Counted from the stretch's first letter, positions 1 to 11,525 are shown. The stretch is DNA of 64,000 nucleotides from Flammulina velutipes (GCA_011800155.1 CM022370.1:1178001-1242000), one strand, 5' to 3'. Program-made: numbers and translations. Notes: a model not told the origin generated them from the sequence alone.

Positions 1-909
1 CTGCTTCGGGAACGATCTCAACCAAGGCGGCGGACGAGCTGCTAAGGTATATCCATGACAATGGCTTGAATGTTGTTCGTATCTTGTGAGCCCGCGGTTT
101 GTTCTGAAGCTGAGCATGTCGCCTAACATCGCACAGGGAGACACACGCCCACGCAGATCATCTCACCGCTTCGCAATACATAAAGTCTAAGCTTCCAGGA
201 AATGTCCCAATCTGCATCGGGTCACGTATCACCCAAGTCCAGGACAAATTTGCACCTTTCTACGGCTTCGACAAGAGCATCTTTGCCCATACTTTTGATG
301 TGTTCTTGAAAGACGAGGAAGAGTTTGCTCTTGGTGACTTGACGTGTCGAGTGATGCATCTTCCGGGGCATACGCCCGACCATATCGGATATCTCATTGG
401 GAATGCGGTCTTTACTGGCGACAGCATCTTCATGGTGAGTAGCTCCATCTATGGCTTGGCTTATGCGCTAAGGTCTGTGTAGCCGGACGTTGGATCAGCC
501 AGAGTGGACTTCCCAGGCGGAAACGCGAAACAACTATTTGCGGTACGTCCTTCGATGGGTCTCGTAGAAACTGGACTCTCTCTAACTCACCTATTCCGTC
601 TAGTCGATGACTCGTCTACTCTCACTTCCGGACGATTATATGTTATTTGTGGGCCATGATTATCCAGATGGTCGAGACAAAGAATGCATGTCGACAGTAG
701 CTGAACAGAAGACGAGAAATAAACACGTCAAGACGGGGACGACCGAGGAAGGGTTTATTAAGTTCAGGAAGGACAGAGATGATTCCCTCGGCGCACCCAG
801 GCTGCTTCATCCGTCCTTGCAGGTGAACGTGCGGGCGGGAAAACTGCCACCACCTGACAAGGATGGACAGATTCACATGAAGATTCCTGTTCGTGCTCCA
901 TTTCATTAG
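1..909 (+). CDS. Metallo-beta-lactamase-fold hydrolase, persulfide dioxygenase-like (5' end outside window)
   Basis: The likely role is a mononuclear-iron persulfide dioxygenase (ETHE1/Blh type) or a glyoxalase II-like hydrolase. Visible exons are about 1-85, 137-434, 483-542 and 604-909. The first junction creates ETHAHADHLTAS, the THxHxDH metal-binding motif. Further along are HLPGHTPDH (third metal histidine), FTGDSIF (bridging aspartate) and FVGHDYP (last metal histidine), all in the order expected for the family. ETHAHADHLTA is characteristic of the persulfide dioxygenase branch rather than classical glyoxalase II. The C-terminal part after the last histidine (KTRNKHV onwards) also fits that branch. 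The start codon lies upstream of base 1, so the N-terminus and any targeting signal cannot be read. The fold is certain; the exact substrate is inferred. Confidence 0.85.
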
Positions 910-1227
910 CTCTAATTTCATGGTTATCAAGCATGTATAACGATACTTATTTACGCCACGTATGGAGATCACAGAACTTGGAAGCTAGAACCATTACCTT
1001 ATGGAAGCAGTGCAAATTTCTTAGTAGCTCTGGTAAGTCTTCAGTGATAGCAAACGGTACCTTCCAGCAGGGAAGAGTCTGCCTCTTAGAGTTCTCGACC
1101 TCGCTAGGTTTTCGTCGACAGCGCTGACCGATATGTTCGGGAAATGATTACCAACCAGGATGACTGTTGTTCATTCATGAGCGTATAAAGCCAGACGAAA
1201 GAGCGATGTAATACACGAATTTTTACC
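910..1227. other. Intergenic region with TATA box for the next gene
   Basis: About 318 bases lie between the hydrolase stop and the start of the GAL80-like gene. No coding exon fits here. A TATA box sits near the right end. Confidence 0.6.
1184..1190 (+). promoter_or_regulatory. TATA box of the GAL80-like gene
   Basis: TATAAAG lies about 40 bases before the ATG at 1228, which supports that start and a short 5' leader. Confidence 0.5.
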
Positions 1228-2413
1228 ATGCCAGAACCTATCCATCTTGGCTTCATCGGCTTATCTACGAAAGGATGGGCATCTACAAATCTTGCCCCGC
1301 CTCTCCTCAAGGGTCCACTTTCCTCCAAGTATCGCATCGCGGCGATATGCACTACCAACGCCGAATCTGCAAAGGCCAGCGCAGAAAAGCATACCGTCAA
1401 CGGTTACACTCCCACGGAGTACACACTAGAGTCCGTAGATGACTTGATTTACAGCGATGATGTAGACATGGTCGCCGTCTCAGTCAACATTCGCCACCAC
1501 CTCAAACTCGGGAAGAAGGTCTTGAACGCTGGAAAACCATTGTTCGTGGAATGGCCAGCCGGCGTAGATTTGAAGGAGACTAAGGAGCTGGCCGCGTTGG
1601 CGAAAGTCAAGGGGGTACGCAGTATCGTAGGGCTCCAGGCTCGACAAAGCTTGGTATTCCGGAAAGTCAAGGAGATCGTAGGGAGTGGCAAGATTGGTCG
1701 GGTGTTGTCAACTGAAATGGTAAGTCAAAGAAGTTCGCGATAGGTTCTAATGTAAAGTTTCCTTATAGACGGCAAGGTTACCAGCCAATCTTCCTGGCGG
1801 TGGACGTTCATTGTGGGGCCCGTCAGTCCCTACAGGGAGGGAGTATCAAATACAGAGAGAGAATGGCGCCACCATGCTTGACATTCCCGGTGGTCACTTC
1901 ATCGACCCGTTAATCTACATCCTGGGGCCTATCTCGTCCGTTTCGTCGACGCTGGCGACACAATTTCCGACCGCGACAGTATATGACTCGTCTGGAAAAG
2001 CCACAGGGGAGACAATCCACCAAAACGCACCCAACCAGGTTGCAGTGACTGGGGTGCTAGCAAGTGGCGCAGTCATGAGCATACACCTTCGAAGTGGGAT
2101 GGAAGTCCCTGAGAGCAAAGCAGCGCTGCCATTCGTGTGGACAATTGATGGAACCAAAGGCACTGTCCGTCTGGAAAATGACCATCCGATGGCGATGTTC
2201 GTAGAAATGTTCCCGCCTTCGCGCCTTACCCTCAATGATGAGGAAATAACGATCCCAGAGGACGGAAAGACGAATGAAGGACGTGCGTGGGGGGAATTTC
2301 TGAAGGGAACAGGGAATGGCAATTATACTGACTTGGACGACGCGCTGAAGATAAAGGCTGTCATTGACGCGATATGGAGGAGTGCGGATGAGGGTTCTGT
2401 AGTTAAAGTTTGA
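1228..2413 (+). CDS. Gfo/Idh/MocA-family oxidoreductase, GAL80-like
   Basis: There are two exons, 1228-1719 and 1769-2413, separated by a 49-nt intron (GTAAGT...TATAG). The N-terminus LGFIGLSTKGWAS is a Rossmann dinucleotide-binding strand-loop-helix, in the variant form seen in the GAL80-like branch. VEWPAGVDLKET replaces the usual EKP catalytic motif of true dehydrogenases, as in Gal80 proteins. GGHFIDPLIYILG in the C-terminal domain is the conserved helix of the family. In yeasts Gal80 is an NADP-sensing repressor of galactose genes; in basidiomycetes this branch is usually annotated as an NAD(P)-binding protein of unknown substrate. Whether it is an enzyme or a regulator cannot be decided from sequence. 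The length of about 380 residues is normal. Confidence 0.85.
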
Positions 2414-2493
2414 CAAATATAGCTTTCGGTTACCGGCCCGAATGACGCAGTCTGAACTCGGCCGGCAATTACTGTCTCCTCGCCACCACTACA

Positions 2494-5400
2494 ATGTCTA
2501 GGGCGGGATATCAAGCGCTTTCCCAGAGCGTCGACGATGAGGACGACGTCGGCGAGACTGCCCAGCTCATGGCCCCGACAGGTCGTGGACGACGACGAGC
2601 ACATAAGTCTGGCAGCATTGATCTAACGAAGCTCGACCAGGCATTCAAACGGTGCGTCGTTCTGCAGTCGAACTGGGATACAGTCTGAGCGACGCAGATG
2701 GACAGAATCTATCGCTCAGCGAGTAAAGCGCAAAAAGAAGGAGCCAGAACACGCCAAGAAACGGATATGGAGAAGTGTCTTCGAGCCGCAGGTGCTGGCC
2801 ACCGCGTCGTCGAATGATATTGTGCGTCTCTGCGCCGTCATCCTCGACTTGAACGCTGATATCTCCCAGGTCAAGACACTCGACCACAAGCCTCCCATGA
2901 CAGCCGCCGAATTCGAAGCGTGAGCAGAGTCGTGCATACTTGGCGCTTGCACTGACGTGTTGCTGCATAGCTTAGTGAACTCTGTAAAATCGGCAATCGC
3001 GGAGGGCATTCATCCCAAAATGATTACCAAGGGCTCGTCTGGATCGTACTTTGCGCGTGCAAAGGGGGAGAATGGGCGTGTAACAACTGTGGCGTGCGTG
3101 TTAATTCACATCTTACCCTGTTCGTTGGTTGAATTTGACGCAGAGTGTTCAAACCAAAGGATGAGGAACCCTATGGCCGTCTCAATCCGAAGGTAACATT
3201 AGTTAGTATACTCTATCTTTCCTATTAACGACGCGTACAGACTACAAAATGGCTGCATCGACAGTTTAGATGGATAATACCCTTCGGGCGCGCGTGTCTC
3301 ATACCTAATCTTAGGTCATTTTGCCTTGCGCATGCTGCATTCCGGCACTAACTGCCACTTATGTAGTTACATCTCAGAAGCTGCAGCCTCATTACTTGAT
3401 ACTCGGCTCCAGCTCTACATCGTGCCACCCACGAAACTGGCATCGTTGTCCAGCTCTGTAAGCGATTAGTGCTTTGATTTGTCCACGTTCCTACTAACGC
3501 CTTGACAGTCCTTCTTTTACGACTGGATAGATCGTAATGGAGCCAAGAAGGGAAAACCCCTACCCGACAAGATAGGTAGCATGCAGTTCTTTATGCATGG
3601 ATTTACGGGTATGTCCACAGTATACCTAGTTTACCAAATGGTACTGACCGCACGCAGACGCGTCGGAATTTCTTCGCAAATATCCTTGGCCGGGACGAGC
3701 CATTGCCGACACCTTCGACGACTCCACTCACAGGCAAAGTAGTGTAATGAAACGGGCCCTTGGAGCACTGAAGATACTTTGTGGCAAAACGGGGGACTCT
3801 GATGAAGTTTACGACGATTACGAAGATGAACGACTATTCGACGCATCCGAAACGATTCCGGCAAGCCCTTTCTACTGGACTAGTACTCTGCAGCAGAGCT
3901 TCAGAGATGAACTAGAAAAGTAAGCCCGCCGTCTTCTCGACAAGTCCGAAACTAATACGTCTGTCTACAGGCTGGTGATCCTAGGCAAGTCGGAAGAACA
4001 TTTTCCAGCATTTGTCTTTGCTAACATGTTATGAAGACTATTTGATGCTCAACACTGACCGTGGCGCCGACAACTATATGATCAAGTACTGCGAAGTTGA
4101 TCATGAAAAGTCGCTTGTTGATATCGCACCATCTCGGATATCTAGGCCTGTGATGAGCGAACTTCGCAAGAGTGAGCCGTCTCCTAGGATTCCAACAATG
4201 AGCTCGAATTCCCCGTATTCTGCCACTGACAATGGCGCCTCATCGTCTACGCTACCCAATCTTGATTACACCAAACGCCCTCACATACACATCGCGGCTA
4301 TCGACAACTCCCTCTCATTTCCTCATCAACATCCCCTGGGCTGGCGTTCTTACACTTATGGATGGCTATATCTACCAGTCAGCGTTATAGGGCGACCTTT
4401 CAGCGAGGAGACAAGAAATCATTTCCTGCCCCTGCTTACATCGAAGACATGGTGGGAAGAGACGACATTTGAACTTGAGAAATTGTTCGCGGTTGATCCT
4501 GATTTCCATCCTAAAATGTTCCAGGTAAGATTTATAGCAACTGGCAAGGGTATCGTCGCTAACATATTCCACAGCGACAACTAGCTGTTATCAAAGGTAA
4601 AAATCTCGCCGGATCCTTTCGTAAGCCACTCTAACGCCGTCACATATCTTTAGGCCAAGCCTGGAATATTATTCAATCTTTGAAGCATCTAGTAAATCTT
4701 TCATGACACTCATTGGGAGGCATTGATTGACATCTACCCATAGGACGAGGGACCATTAGAGCTCACCCGTCGGCAAAAGGCACTGGTGTGGGACGACGAA
4801 ATAGAACTCAGCGAAGACGACCTCGAAGAAAACATTGCTCCCCTCCCATCTCCCAGGCTATCTATCAGCAGCGTCCCCTTACCCCCTCGCCGGACACGAA
4901 GTTCTGACTCCAGAAATTTCCCACCGCCAATACAACGCACCTCAACGGAAGCTGCCCGCCCTGTACCTTTTATTGCCAAATTCCAGCGAATCCACCCTGG
5001 TACGACGGGTGTCACAGTCTTGGAACATCTAGAGCGGTTAGACGAAGTAGAGGCGAGCTTGCAGAGGCTTAATGTGAATGGGGATGGTGGTGAGGAGGAC
5101 GATGTGGGTGAGGCTGCAGCACCGCGGCCTCTCCGTATTCCTCGGGGCAGCCAGTCCTCTAGTTCTGGTCCCAATATGGCGCGATCACCGCCTAACGGGC
5201 CTACGTCCCCGCTGTCTGCGCCTGGGAGCCCGCTAGCGACGGTGCATGAAGTGCCATCCATGTCGAGCTCTATGACGGAGGAGGACTTGGTTTTGATGTC
5301 TCAGTCGACGTCTCATGCTGAACCTCCTCATAGTCGATGGGCGAGCCAAGTGGAGAGAGACGAGGACTGGTTGCAGTCGGAACTGTCAACCAAGAAAACG

Positions 5401-5506
5401 GTAGTGGTGGAGGTAAGTCGTCCCTTCTGGCTAACTACAAGTGAACTCATCTTTCTGTCAGCGGTTCGAACCGGTCGAGCATAAACCTCTTTGTTCATGC
5501 TGGTGA
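2494..5506 (+). CDS. LSB6: Type II phosphatidylinositol 4-kinase
   Basis: The protein phosphorylates phosphatidylinositol at position 4 on Golgi, endosomal and vacuolar membranes. The gene has many short introns. In order it shows: an N-terminal Ser/Arg-rich region; GSSGSYFARAKG, the glycine-rich ATP loop of the family; FKPKDEEPYG, which carries the ATP-binding lysine; the helical segment YDWIDRNG; LMLNTDRGADNYMIKY, the catalytic loop; and IAAIDNSLSFP with HPLGWRSY, the DxD-like metal site and the palmitoylation/membrane side of the C-lobe. About 50 low-complexity residues are inserted between the catalytic loop and the AAIDN motif. A Ser/Pro-rich tail of roughly 200 residues follows the kinase domain. 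The last exon begins at 5462 and ends with TGA at 5504-5506, after a GTAAGT intron. Family assignment is firm; the tail has no recognised domain. Confidence 0.92.
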
Positions 5507-5638
5507 TGTAGTTTATTGAATAGCGATGTAATTTTGTCAATGTATACGAGGTGTTGCTCAATTCCACTAGATCATTGAAAATACGAATCATAGGCTATAA
5601 GTAGTTCGTGGTGTTACATGAAATTAGTACATTTCAGC

Positions 5639-7159
5639 TCATGAATCGGCCATGATCCAGTCATTGAACGCGGCGAGACGCTCCTCCTCTGTGCCTTCTT
5701 CCTCTTCTCCCACACCACTTCTTTGGAACCTCTGTTTGCCGTAGAATAGCGACGCCTCGACGCGACGTCCGGCAAAGAAACGTCCATCCATCCTCTGTGC
5801 GGATTTTATTGAGAGTGGGAACGAACGTAAGGAAATTGACTGACCAATACGCATGCCTGTGCGCTAACCGTGTCCTTGAACTTTACGGTCATGATACCAT
5901 CTGGCTCTTTCTGCGTGAACGGTGAGGTAGATGAACTAAATGAGGTATGATGTACATACATCGTAAAGCACGACGTTGGTAACGTCGCCCAGGGACAAGC
6001 ACTCGTCTCTGACATCTTCTTTGAGGTCGAGAAGAAGTGTAGCGTCCTCTTCAAGTTCCTGGAGGGTAAACATGTGCTTGAGGACAACTACACGACTGCT
6101 TTTTGTGACCGTTGCTTCTTCCGGCTCCATGGAGGGGCCAAAGCCGTCCTCGTCGTTCCACTCTTGGAGTTTCCTGGGATGGAATGAGCGTCAGTGCGCG
6201 GCAGGAAAAAGCTACATACTGCTGCATCTTGACGATCCTGCGGGTTGCTTTCTTCTTATCGACGACTCTGCGGGGCTTCTCCGCCTCTTGGCCATCGGCG
6301 GTGGTTGCTTTGTGCTTAAAGTCAGCCTTTTGGAGATGCATGACGCTTTTGGGATCGCCGAGTCTGAGTTCGGACTCGTCGAGGATGTTGAGGGCGAGGG
6401 TGACTGAGTCTTCCTTGAAGTATACGACGAGGGCCTCGCCGCTGAAGGAGCCGTCGTCGCGGGCGTACATCTTTACTTTTGGCTCGCCAGTGTCGTCTTC
6501 TTCGAGGACGCCAAACTTTGAGAAACACGTGACGACCTCGTCGAATTCTGTGTCGAGGGGGAGGCCTGTTACATAGATGGCTGTGTTCTTTGACTTGCGT
6601 TCTCCGGCTGGTTTGTCCTTTTTGTCTTGTTTGCCACGCTTGATGGAATGGCCTTCGCCGACGGCAGTGGCTGTGGTGTAGTCGACGGGTTCCTTGCGCT
6701 TCTTGTTCTCGCGGGCGATTACAGGCGCGGCGGGAGTCTGTGGTTCGGCAAGACAGCGCGAATGTTGGCATACATCAGTGAGAACCAGGAAAAGACGCGA
6801 CTGGCCTCTTCGTCGACACCAGAGATGGAATACGCTGCTTGCTGCTGCTTCACCAGCGAGTCGTCCACCTGCGATCTCGTCAACGACAACGACGACAACA
6901 GCCAGACAAGGTTAGATAGCGCACTAGAGGCAGCCAGGCGCCTTTGCCAGCGTCAAACTCCATTTCTGTCCCATCGTCCTCTTCGTAGCGCCAGGTATTG
7001 GACTCCTTTGAAAAGAAAACACTGTCGCCGAGTCAGTCGTCGTCGTCGCCGTCGGACAAAGCTATCCAAGTACCGTGGATCGTCAGCAAAGGCAGCGGGC
7101 AGCGGTGGCGGCGCTGCGCTGGACGTCGATGCCAGCAATGATGGTGGTGCAGATGACAT
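5639..7159 (-). CDS. CUS2: Tat-SF1/CUS2-like splicing factor
   Basis: CUS2 (human HTATSF1) binds SF3B1 in the U2 snRNP and helps prespliceosome assembly. Reading from 7159 leftward, the exons give an N-terminal segment containing TWRYEEDDGTEMEFDAGKG, the tryptophan-rich stretch typical of the family. A Lys/Arg-rich linker follows. RRM1 begins TAIYVTGLPLDTEF. A second RRM begins SSRVVVLKHMFTLQE and carries RMDGRFFAGRRVEA, the Arg-x-Phe signature of a U2AF-homology motif. The protein ends with an acidic stretch and IMADS. One internal intron is best read with a GTCTTT donor after DEEASR and a CACAG acceptor before TPAAP. The start lies only 57 bases after the stop of the complex I gene on the same strand; an in-frame ATG at 7186 would shorten the gap to 30 bases. 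Confidence 0.88.
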
Positions 7160-7216
7160 GTTTATTTGGACATGCTTCTCACACATTTCAAAATATATGC
7201 GCCAATATTGTAATTT

Positions 7217-7900
7217 CTACTTGTACAGCTCCATTGGCCAATAAGTAAACTCTTCGTGTGGCGCATTGGGCGATACCTGTGGCACCCATCGCTTGGAGGC
7301 GCTTGGAGGCAATGGTGGCAGCTGCGACGGCGAGTACGCTTTCGTCTCGGCAGTGACGCTCGCAATCGCTTCGGACAGCGTCAACGGCTCTTTACTCGTT
7401 GCAGAGACAGCCGCCGTGTCGCCAGAGTCAGGCGCTGCAACACTGTGCACCGTTCAAAAATCAATCTCATAAAGACAAGCTGGAAACGCACGCTTGGGCG
7501 GTCGAGTGCTCAATGAGGAACGTCGAGAGCTCTGACTGGGTCACCACAGACAGCTGCGGGTACGCACGGCGCACATCTCGCTTCCAGTACGGGTTCTGTG
7601 CAATGTCCGATGCTGCAAGTAGTCCGTTAGCCATTCGTGCAGCATTCCCTGTGGCAGCTACGCACCTTTAGTTGCGGGTGTAGAGTATTTCTCGGGGCGC
7701 GATCCAGGTGGAGGATAGCGGAATATTTCGGACAACGGCAGGCCGCTGGAAATCTCGGGGTTGACAACGACAACGTCCCCTGTGCTCGTCGTCAGCGACA
7801 GTGAGCAGCATATACGGACATTCTACTTGCGAAATTTCTTCCAGAAGCCCTTTGGGCTGAGATGGTAAAGCGTAGATTCCGCCGCCTTCTTCGTGGCCAT
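7217..7900 (-). CDS. Mitochondrial complex I accessory subunit, 21.3 kDa (NUZM) type
   Basis: The gene encodes a small accessory subunit of NADH:ubiquinone oxidoreductase found in fungi (NUO-21.3a in Neurospora, NUZM in Yarrowia). Four exons can be read leftward from the ATG at 7900: MATKKAAESTLYHLSPKGFW and KKFR; then VVVVNPEISSGLP with PPPGSRPEKYSTPA; then ASDIAQNPYWKRDVRRAYPQ and LSVVTQSE; and a last exon ending EEFTYWPMELYK. The NPYWKRDVRR-YP-LSVV block is the most conserved part of the family as I recall it. The first junction reads best with an acceptor ending GACGAG, joining FRN to TGDVV. The stop is 57 bases from the next gene on the same strand. A decayed copy of exon 1 and its surroundings is present at 9985-10190. 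Confidence 0.8.
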
Positions 7901-8052
7901 GGTGAGAGGCGGGATGTGACGGTAACGCAACTTGTCACGTATTGTTTATGTGCTTGATCTTTTGCAACAAGTTTTCCTCCGATTGAATTTGGAGAACGGT
8001 CAACTGGATAGGTATATATAATACTAGATAACATCTCGTAAAATAGATCGAT

Positions 8053-9932
8053 TCACATGTAACCCTTTTCGTCCATATCGTTCAAAAACCAGTTCGCCTC
8101 AGTCTTCGCCCGGATTTCCTTCGGGATCTCCGTCAACACCCTCAGCTTTAGCAACTCGGCGAGGTCCTTAGCCATATCGTAGTGTTCGTTGGAAACCCAG
8201 GTCTCCGTCTCAAAACCAATCATGCCTCGGCACCCCTCAAAATTCTCGTCCGCTAATTGCAGCCTTGTGCTCAGCTCCTTCGTCCTGCGTAGGTCCTCGG
8301 GTTCGAACGCAACTGGACATGGCACACCCTCCTCAGTAAGCCTCCCCCATATTTCTGTTGCCTCTATCAGCGTAGTCTTCAGCGCGTGAGTCTCTCCCTC
8401 CCATGGAGCACCGGCTTGGTCGAAAAGGCGGTAGATGAACATAGACATGGGGTCCGACAACGCATCATGATGGACCTTGTTGTACTCCTCCGTGCTCTTG
8501 ACATAGTGGAAGTGGACGAGACGGCGATGGTAAAGTCCTATCGCGTCGCTCTGCTCGGATTGGTCCAGCTGGTCCATGTTCGCCGGCAATGAGGGTGGGA
8601 TGAGAGCCTGCGAGACCGGGTCATCGTAATTCTGCAAGCGACCTGGTATGCCAGCGAGGAGAAACGGGGGCAGGATCGAGGCGTGTTGCCAGTCGAGGAC
8701 ACCAGCGATTTTCAATTGGTTAGAGTCTGACGACCTCGACACGATAACATTGCTTGGCTGGAGATCGGGATGACGGATACAGAAAGGATGGGGGGCTGAG
8801 TTCTTGGTCTTGGAGACGAGCGAGGATACGATGAGAAGGTAGCGTTCGAGATTCTCGATGTGGTCAGACGGTGACTGCTCCTCGTACTCGTAAGCCTCTC
8901 TTCTTTCACGCTGGAACGGTAGTAACGGTTGACCGAACTGTCCCAGATACGCCAGTTCCTTGCGAGCTGCCGCTACGAGCGCTGCCTCGGCGTTTTTGTC
9001 TATAGTCACGATTAGCTCCAACAAAAGGTTCAGAGGCACAAAGTGGCGTACATGGTCCCCTGTCAACGTCGAGTTGTGACCTCCTTCCGTACCACATATG
9101 CAGCCTGGCATCTGGACCCACGCAGAAGCGCTCGTTGCTGAGTAAGGTGCCCGCCCTCCCTGCCTTCTCCAGGTCATTGGTATAGTAGAGGCTTCCACCA
9201 GCCGGAAAAGGAATCGACATCATGCGAGACTCGAGTTGAACAAGTTGACGCAAGACAGAAACGATATCCGGTTCCTCCAGCTCCATCCACACGTCGCTGA
9301 GCTTCGTACCTCTCATAAACTCCATGAAAATATATTCCGTCTTCGCAGCGTTGTCCGACAAAGGAGAGTAATCGTAAACCTCGGGAACAGGGAGCCCCGA
9401 GGAACGGAGGAAACGCATCGTGGCCACTTCACTAGCGATAGCGTAGAATTTTGGAACCGTGACGGGGTACGGGATACGGGCTACCATCTCGAAGCCGTCA
9501 TGCATGGTGACAAGGAAAGTCCGGTTGAAACCGCCCTCTGCGAGCTTCACAAATGTGCTGATATCTTGAGGACTCCGACCAACAGACTGCGCAGCAAGTC
9601 GACAAAGCTCATTGATATCGAACTCGCGTTTGCGCTCTGCGAGGCGAAGATCGTTGTTGACGCTGAATGGGCGGAATTACGGATTAGACATATACGCCAG
9701 AAAACAAGATGTATAGGACTTGCAGCCAGCGTCCCGATGTATAGTTGAAGAGATCATCAGGAGAGTCTGACATGTTTGAGAATGCGCGACGTGGCAGCGT
9801 CCGAGTGAATTTAGAGATTGAGGAGGAAAGACACGTTGAACGCAGCGAGGAGAGATGACGGCGCAGAGGAGGAGAGATTGTGATTGGTAGCAAATTGAAG
9901 ACGAGCCGCGCACGCCCAAGAGAGTAATTCAT
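8053..9932 (-). CDS. AIM9: AIM9-like mitochondrial phosphotransferase (APH fold)
   Basis: This protein-kinase-like aminoglycoside phosphotransferase-fold protein has a mitochondrial presequence. Reading from 9932, the first 54 residues are rich in Arg and Ser and have no acidic residue, as expected for import. Next comes DDLFNYTSGRWL, conserved at the AIM9 N-terminus. KLAEGGFNRTFLVTM is the nucleotide loop. FCVGPDARLHMWYG and DRGPYKNAEAAL follow, the latter created by removing a GTACGC...TATAG intron. HPDLQPSNVIV is the catalytic loop and GVLDWQHAS the metal-binding aspartate. The first intron (9663-9723) fits only as a GC-AG intron with donor GCAAGT, which joins GRWL to VNNDLRLAERKREF. The yeast homologue affects mitochondrial inheritance; its substrate is not known. 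Confidence 0.87.
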
Positions 9933-9984
9933 GCAACCGTGCGGAGGGTTGGAAGAGGGAGCCGAGTAGAAGTATGCTGGTTCT

Positions 9985-10190
9985 CACCACGTCTTGATGG
10001 CAGCTTGAAGCCGTCGGGGTCAACCGCGGTGAGGTCTGTCCTCATCGTCAGCGACAGTGAGCAGCAGCCAAAAAAATTCTGCTCCTTCCAAAGGCCCTTT
10101 GAGATGGAAAATAGATTCCGCCGTCGTGGTCGGTAACAAGTCGGTAAGCGGCGGGATGTGACGGTGACGAAAAATGTCACGCATCGTTTT
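9985..10190 (-). pseudogene. Decayed partial copy of the complex I subunit gene (promoter, exon 1, intron 1, start of exon 2)
   Basis: This segment matches 7750-7935 in the same orientation. A 22-base run inside intron 1 is identical (10045-10066 and 7789-7810), and a 16-base run upstream of the start is identical (10150-10165 and 7908-7923). Between them, the codons for AAES.....HL are recognisable, but the start ATG is lost and the segment carries small deletions. To the left, the exon 2 counterpart reads DLTAVDPDGFKLPS against DVVVVNPEISSGLP. The relic ends just before the start of the AIM9-like gene and so forms most of its upstream region. It is a duplication remnant, not a functional gene. 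Confidence 0.75.
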
Positions 10191-10570
10191 CTCCTTTTAC
10201 AGCATTTTACTATCTGGATAAAGGTATACTTACTTTGCCAATACTTTGGCATGTCGTCTGGGAAGAAATGTGACCAAGCCTTGTATGGACTCGATTGCTG
10301 GCGCCACAGTCCACCTCGGGTGAAATCTGGTCGAAACCTCGGGTGCTCTATCGTCTTCCTGCCGTTCTGCGAATACCTCTGGGGATCTCAAAGGCCGCAC
10401 TTGAATTTGTTTCCGCGGATATGCACTGCAATAGACCGAATTCAGCAAAGATCGCGCCATCGCTACCACAATTGTAAACGCTTGCGCCATCGCTGACCGA
10501 GCTTTGGTCGCGTTATAAAACCCCGTTTCGTGTCGACGACTCTCAAAGTTTCCCCTTCGCTTACCCCACG
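10191..10570. other. Divergent intergenic region
   Basis: This is the right part of the region between the AIM9-like gene (minus) and the UPF0643-like gene (plus). No coding exon fits. A TATA box is at 10514-10520. Confidence 0.5.
10514..10520 (+). promoter_or_regulatory. TATA box of the UPF0643-like gene
   Basis: TATAAAA lies about 50 bases before the ATG at 10571, which fits a normal fungal core promoter. Confidence 0.5.
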
Positions 10571-11412
10571 ATGAGTCTGACTTATACGCACCCGCCACAT
10601 CCTTCCGAAGTCTCTACGAGCCTCAGACTTACTCTAAATGGCTCATCAACTCATACTATCAACGATCCCCACAAACTTCCCACATTCGGCGAAAGCTCTG
10701 CCTCACATTCTGTCCCTGTCCTCTACCTTCCACCTCTACTCTCTTCCTTGCCTGAACAATTGGAACCCGTCCCCCTTGATTCTGCTCAACCTCCTCTAGT
10801 CACAGAAACCCGTCTGCCTGACATTGATCCTGCTTCCCTATCATTGCACAAAGCACTACACAAATTTGCCCCAAAGGACGCGAATTACGCTGCGACACCT
10901 TACGCAGAGGCATTCAACTGGACGGAGCTTTCTTTGCCAGAGGACGAGGAAAGAGAATGGTACTGTGTCGTGTTCAGGAGCAAAAGGAAAGCAGGCAGCG
11001 ATGGAGGATGTGCGTTATATTTGTCCTCAGCATATTTTTCTTGGAACTCATACTCTTTTCCCTAGCACTCTACGATGCCGACAAGAAAGCACATGAGGAA
11101 GCCATTCGGAATGGCGGTGTAAGTTACTTTCTTCGTATATCCGTCTCTCTGTCACTCACCGCTTCATTCCAGCTCATCCTCTATTGGTATGGTATCCCAG
11201 ACCAAAAGACTGGCATGAACCTCGCCTCGTGCATTTGGCAAAGTCGCAAACATGCCATAGCAGCCAACTCGCGTCCACACCATATGCAGGCGATGAAGCT
11301 TGCTGTCGATTCATATGAAGTATACGAGCTCGAAAGACATGTCCTAAGGAAATCGGCAGGCGAAACTGGAGTAACGATACACCCATTTACTGGAGGCGAT
11401 GTTGGTTGGTAA
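10571..11412 (+). CDS. Conserved fungal protein, UPF0643-like
   Basis: Three exons encode about 240 residues. The first intron (donor GTGCGT after SDGG) joins to SLYDADKKAHEEA. The second (GTAAGT...TCCAG) joins AIRNGG to LILYWYG. The conserved core is WYCVVFRSKRK, then LYDADKKAHEEAIRNGG, WYG-P, GMNLASCIWQSRKHA, SRPHH and YEVYELERHVL, ending in FTGGDVGW. I recall this pattern from a widespread fungal family related to S. pombe UPF0643 proteins, whose function is not established. No signal peptide or membrane segment is visible. The family call is from memory and moderately secure; the gene model is solid. Confidence 0.72.
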
Positions 11413-11525
11413 CTGGTATCGTATTGCTGAATATTTTGTCTTGCTATCTATTGTTATTACAACCAGTCGCATTGTTTTGATAGATACCCATAATACATTT
11501 ACCTGCTGCTGTTGAGCGCTCACAT

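Noticed and set aside
5976..6576. Long plus-strand frames opposite the CUS2-like gene
   Set aside because: They lack motifs and splice logic; the minus strand encodes clear RRM domains.
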